A stretch of 7,807 bases of DNA, taken from assembly GCA_013139395.1 (NCBI GenBank), contig WTAX01000472.1:1-7807 (forward strand). The letters are read 5' to 3'. The first letter of the stretch is position 1; each line of letters begins with the position of its first letter. The stretch is from Gammaproteobacteria bacterium (GTDB lineage: Bacteria > Pseudomonadota > Gammaproteobacteria > GRL18). The position numbers and the translations under genes are program-made. This document shows positions 5,570-7,807 of this stretch, piece by piece. The notes below the pieces were generated by a model. It made no database searches. It worked only from the letters and a program-made list of their open reading frames with translations, and had not been told where the DNA came from.

Positions 5570-6331
5570 TTATGATGAAGGCGATACTGAGAGCAAATCA
5601 ATTTTTTCCGCGCCTTTGGGTGGTATAAAATCAAACAGTGAATCTGAAATATCAGGATTTATATTCCATTTCATATTAACCTCATAGCTTGGGCTGCTGG
5701 TTATCCATCTTGAATTAATGACGTATTTTACTGGAAGCGGCTTATCTCCAGTCTGAATCCAGATCTGCCAATCAACTTCTGAGTTACGAAACGCCAGGTG
5801 ATGGCACTCAACACCATTAATCATACTTTTACTGACATAAAATGCTGAAATTAGTTCGTTTGATAGTCGCTCATAACTATCACTATGAAGCAAATCAACA
5901 CCAGGAGTAGTGATGTTAAATTTTGTTAGTGTATAATCCAATGTCTCGGATAATGTAGGGTGGGCATCAACACTGGCATAGAAACCTAAGTGCTGAGCGT
6001 TCACAGTCAGCGATTTACCATCATAGTAAAAGCTTTGTTTGGCAACATCACCCAATCGAGAGGCAAATAATTTATTGGGGCGTTTTATCACGACCTTGTT
6101 AGCATGTTCTAACATAATCTTCTGGCCAGAATCGATAACCGTTTCTACGGTTGATTGTGCCGTGATTTCAAATTGCTTAAGTCCAGCTAGATATTGGCTC
6201 ATTTGTTTTAAAATTTTATCTGCTTTTGGTTCGATATCGGCTTCTTCTGCAAACACAGAAGATGATATCAAACTGAACATAATCAGATATACGCTCAATA
6301 AATAACGTGATGTGCTTAACCTATAGTGCAT
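5570..6331 (-). CDS. DUF2092 family exported protein
   Basis: This 253-residue protein matches the DUF2092 family of predicted periplasmic proteins in length and pattern. Residues 1-28 are a signal peptide (basic start, hydrophobic 10-25, SVFA before EEAD). The mature part opens with PKADKILKQMSQYLAGLKQFEI, the hallmark of the family, followed by a VVIKRPNKLFASR strand pair, YYDGKSLTV, and the late NGVECHHLAFRNSEVDWQIWI and GDKPLPVKYVI blocks. The fold is thought to resemble LolA/VioE-type half-barrels that hold hydrophobic ligands; no ligand is known. The ATG at 6331 is well placed behind AGGA. It is the middle gene of a minus-strand unit, 160 bases behind the Arg/Asp-rich gene and 54 bases before the small two-cysteine protein. 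The shared export signals suggest the three act together in the envelope. Confidence 0.85.
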   Translation of the reverse strand: MHYRLSTSRYLLSVYLIMFSLISSSVFAEEADIEPKADKILKQMSQYLAGLKQFEITAQSTVETVIDSGQKIMLEHANKVVIKRPNKLFASRLGDVAKQSFYYDGKSLTVNAQHLGFYASVDAHPTLSETLDYTLTKFNITTPGVDLLHSDSYERLSNELISAFYVSKSMINGVECHHLAFRNSEVDWQIWIQTGDKPLPVKYVINSRWITSSPSYEVNMKWNINPDISDSLFDFIPPKGAEKIDLLSVSPSS

Positions 6332-6394
6332 GGTGATTCCTTTACTCAGAGTGATATATACTTCAAATAGCGTGTTAATTGTAGGGTCGAATTC

Positions 6395-6431
6395 ATTCGC
6401 CTGTTCATGACTGATATCAACTCAGGCGAAT
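6395..6431. repeat. 9-bp inverted repeat between two genes of the cluster
   Basis: ATTCGCCTG (6395-6403) and CAGGCGAAT (6423-6431) are perfect inverted repeats with a 19-base loop that contains the palindrome TGATATCA. It lies in the 160-base gap between the Arg/Asp-rich gene and the DUF2092 gene. No T-run follows on the minus strand, so it is not a standard terminator; it could be an attenuating hairpin, an RNA-stability element or a protein site. Confidence 0.5.
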
Positions 6432-6491
6432 CCCGTTATGGGTCACACAGTATGTTGTCGCCCCTAAAAACATGCTGTCATCAGTTAATTA

Positions 6492-6845
6492 CTAAAAACG
6501 ACGGCGATCTTGTCTGTCATCTACACGATCACCCGTGCGATCTCGCCTGTTCTCTCGGTTATCCTGACGATTATCTGAACGACAATCAGGGCCATCACCC
6601 ACGCAATCTCGGCGCTCTTCACGAAAATCCTGTTTGTCATCAACCCGATCACTGGCATTATCACGACGATCATGTCGTCGCTCTACACCACGAGTAACGG
6701 GGCCAGCCAACATAATAGAAAGACCTGTTTGTGTTGTTTCCTGAGTGAGTATTTGCAGCAATTGAGAATCAGTTGAAAAAGCATTTTGACCGAAGGCCAT
6801 ACAGATAAATCCTATATAAACTATAGGGTTTTTTATGATATTCAT
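6492..6845 (-). CDS. exported Arg/Asp-rich repetitive protein
   Basis: I do not recognise a named family for this 117-residue protein. Residues 1-24 form a signal peptide (IIKNPIVYIGFICMAFGQNAFS, then TDS). After a short helix-like stretch (25-48), from residue 50 on the chain is almost wholly Arg, Asp, Asn, Gln and Glu. DRVDDKQD (66-73) recurs as DRVDDRQD (106-113), exactly 40 residues later, with a related RSDNRQDNRENRRD between them. Two cysteines frame CVGDGPDC (81-88), possibly a disulfide loop. It is likely an intrinsically disordered, highly charged periplasmic protein; mixed charge could serve ion, nucleic acid or polysaccharide binding. The ATG at 6845 has AGGA 8 bases upstream and a leader of about 100 bases from the promoter at 6954-6982. 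It heads the DUF2092 gene cluster. Confidence 0.7.
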   Translation of the reverse strand: MNIIKNPIVYIGFICMAFGQNAFSTDSQLLQILTQETTQTGLSIMLAGPVTRGVERRHDRRDNASDRVDDKQDFREERRDCVGDGPDCRSDNRQDNRENRRDRTGDRVDDRQDRRRF

Positions 6846-6908
6846 CGTAGAATTCCTATAAAGATTTAAAGTTTAAATAATGTACTAATCAACACATGAC
6901 TTAATTTT

Positions 6909-6926
6909 TTTTAACTTCTGTTAAAA
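6909..6926. repeat. palindrome in the leader of the exported-protein cluster
   Basis: TTTTAAC-TTCT-GTTAAAA is a perfect 7-bp inverted repeat with a 4-base loop, lying about 20-40 bases after the predicted transcription start on the minus strand. It is too AT-rich and lacks the T-run on the correct side to be a terminator for the cluster; a regulator site or weak 5' hairpin is more likely. Confidence 0.4.
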
Positions 6927-6953
6927 CAAAGTATAACCTTAAAGAAAGCATTT

Positions 6954-6982
6954 ATGATAGTTATACATATTTTAAGTGTCAA
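6954..6982 (-). promoter_or_regulatory. sigma70 promoter of the exported-protein cluster
   Basis: On the minus strand a perfect TTGACA (6982-6977) lies 17 bases before TATCAT (6959-6954), one off consensus. Transcription would start near 6947, leaving a leader of about 100 bases before the ATG at 6845, in which the palindrome at 6909-6926 falls. Confidence 0.65.
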
Positions 6983-7290
6983 AATAAGGATAGCACCGTA
7001 TTCCCTCTAAGGGTAGATGTTGGATGAGCTTATTATGTTGTAAACATTAGTTGAATAACACGTCAAACACATAGCCATTTCACGCCATTTAAAAGAATAC
7101 AAGAATGCAGCAAAAAAAAACACTGGATTTTACATCTAAAAGTGATCACGATGAGTAATTTATTTATTATCAAGCATTATTTTTAAAAAACTGTCTATTC
7201 TGCTTGAAATTATTAGTTTTAATTTTTCGAATATGACCGCTTAGTAAACACAGAAAGTGAATTAATAATTTTATCAAGATGTCCGGAATA
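6983..7290. other. noncoding stretch upstream of the exported-protein cluster
   Basis: There is no coding frame or RNA gene that I can support. It has an 8-base palindrome GTGATCAC (7142-7149) and one minus-strand copy of the dispersed repeat (7221-7262); the rest is AT-rich with nothing recognisable. Confidence 0.5.
7221..7262 (-). repeat. dispersed intergenic repeat, copy 7 (inverted)
   Basis: On the minus strand it reads ATTCACTTTC, then ACTAAGCGGTCATATTCGA and AAAATT. ATTCACTTTC is identical to copy 3 and AGCGGTCATATT to copy 6, in the same order as in the plus-strand copies. This is the only copy in inverse orientation. Confidence 0.5.
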
Positions 7291-7294
7291 TGCT

Positions 7295-7512
7295 AATGCT
7301 GTTGAAAAACTCTAAAATTTAATTTGGCTAAATTTCAGCCTAAATTGATTCTTTTCAAAAGTATGGTTTAAATGTTGTGTATGGAACTGTGTAAAGTTCT
7401 CTACTGAAAATTAAATCCTTTCTGATGGTTCCTCATATCTAAGAGAACAAAGTCTGTTATAGAGGCTAAGATTTTTTCACTATTATCAAAAACCGAGTTT
7501 TTCAACAGTATT
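7295..7512. mobile_element. 218-bp MITE-like element with terminal inverted repeats
   Basis: The left end AATGCTGTTGAAAAACTC (7295-7312) and the right end GAGTTTTTCAACAGTATT (7495-7512) are inverted repeats that pair at 17 of 18 positions, 14 of them (7299-7312 with 7495-7508) unbroken. The tetramer TGCT directly flanks both ends (7291-7294 and 7513-7516), as a 4-bp target duplication would. The 182 bases between the ends have no coding frame and I find no transposase remains, so this looks like a nonautonomous element mobilised in trans. Ends of the form CTGTTGAAAAACTC occur on some insertion sequences, but I cannot assign the family with confidence. Confidence 0.6.
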
Positions 7513-7642
7513 TGCTGAGTGCTGACGATTTATCCCATCAATTTATTAATGATTTGAAATGGCTGCTTACTGGAAAGTTGAGAATTATTCTTAGTTATAT
7601 TGAATGGCTCCTTTAGGTGGCGGATTCAACTGGTCGATGCAA

Positions 7643-7671
7643 CACTTTATTCTTATACTATAAATAAAGTG
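7643..7671 (+). promoter_or_regulatory. hairpin over the IS30 transposase ribosome binding site
   Basis: CACTTTATT (7643-7651) and AATAAAGTG (7663-7671) form a perfect 9-bp stem with an 11-base loop. The last base of the stem is the first G of the Shine-Dalgarno GAGG (7671-7674), 8 bases before the ATG at 7683. A -10-like TATACT (7654-7659) lies in the loop, so a transcript from the element's own promoter would begin in or after the right arm and could not form the hairpin. No clear -35 was found. Confidence 0.55.
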
Positions 7672-7682
7672 AGGTATCGAAG

Positions 7683-7807
7683 ATGATATACAGAACACGA
7701 ATATATTATTCAGATAAACAAAAAGAAGAGATGTGGGATCGTTGGCAAAAAGGAGAATCCATCGCATCTATTGGCCGTTCATTTGAGCGTGGTGCTAGTT
7801 CAATTGG
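7683..7807 (+). CDS. IS30-family transposase, N-terminal part (continues beyond the window)
   Basis: The 41 complete codons visible begin MIYRTRIYYSDKQKEEMWDR and continue WQKGESIASIGRSFERGASSIG. This is the N-terminal helix-turn-helix region of IS30-family transposases, which recognise the element's inverted repeats; relatives start very similarly (YRTRIYYT-QK---WDRWK-GES---I---F-RGHSSI). The catalytic DDE core would lie beyond the window edge. The start is supported by GAGG 8 bases upstream and by the family's usual first residues. No stop or frameshift is seen in the part present. Confidence 0.88.
   Translation, partial: MIYRTRIYYSDKQKEEMWDRWQKGESIASIGRSFERGASSI

Larger units (their letters stand above)
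7616..7807 (+). mobile_element. left end of an IS30-family element, cut by the window edge
   Basis: GGATTCAACTGGTCGATGCAACA (read at 7622-7644) closely resembles the terminal inverted repeat of IS30, which has ATTCAATTGGTCAACGCAACA. It precedes the IS30-type transposase start by 40 bases. The true outer end is within a few bases of 7616-7619 and cannot be fixed without the right end. Confidence 0.8.

Noticed and set aside
6407..6697. A 96-codon His/Asp-rich plus-strand frame resembling a metal-binding protein
   Set aside because: It is antisense to the Arg/Asp-rich gene; its His and Asp codons come from the complement of the repeated Arg/Asp/Asn codons, and the minus-strand frame has a signal peptide, ribosome binding site and promoter.

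Overview
This is an AT-rich window, most likely from a low-GC gammaproteobacterium. That view rests on the branch of the IS6 transposase, the OruR-type AraC regulator, the DUF2092 cluster, and sigma70-like promoters of good quality. No genus can be assigned. There is no rRNA or tRNA. About a third of the window is noncoding, and several mobile elements or their remains lie in it, so it reads as an accessory, IS-scarred stretch rather than a dense core region.

Left part (1-1966): about 570 bases of noncoding DNA hold decayed copies of a dispersed repeat. They are followed by a plausible promoter (574-602), a foldable leader, a HAD-IIA (NagD-like) phosphatase gene broken by one in-frame TAA at codon 57, and an intact GNAT acetyltransferase gene 20 bases behind it. 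Middle (1967-3984): a second noncoding stretch has more copies of the repeat. A small acidic Q/N/S-rich protein of unknown function then faces, tail to tail and 6 bases apart, an AraC-family regulator that has its own strong promoter (TTGACA-17-TATACA).

Next comes a complete IS6-family element (3985-4786, 802 bp, imperfect terminal inverted repeats, no target duplication), abutting a GC-richer, internally deleted remnant of an IS91-family transposase gene (about 4797-5005). To its right is a minus-strand three-gene unit (6845 down to 5042), probably driven from a promoter at 6954-6982. It encodes three exported proteins: an Arg/Asp-rich protein with an internal 40-residue period, a DUF2092 protein, and a small protein with a Thr/Val/Pro linker and a two-cysteine C-terminal domain. 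They probably act together in the envelope; their function is not known to me.

Right end (6983-7807): noncoding DNA with another copy of the dispersed repeat on the minus strand, a 218-bp MITE-like element with 18-bp terminal inverted repeats and a possible 4-bp duplication, and the left end of an IS30-family element. The transposase start of that element lies behind a perfect 9-bp hairpin that would cover its ribosome binding site only in read-through transcripts.

The signals most worth a second look are the dispersed repeat family, the short inverted-repeat element, the IS30 hairpin, the exported-protein cluster and the nonsense-interrupted phosphatase.
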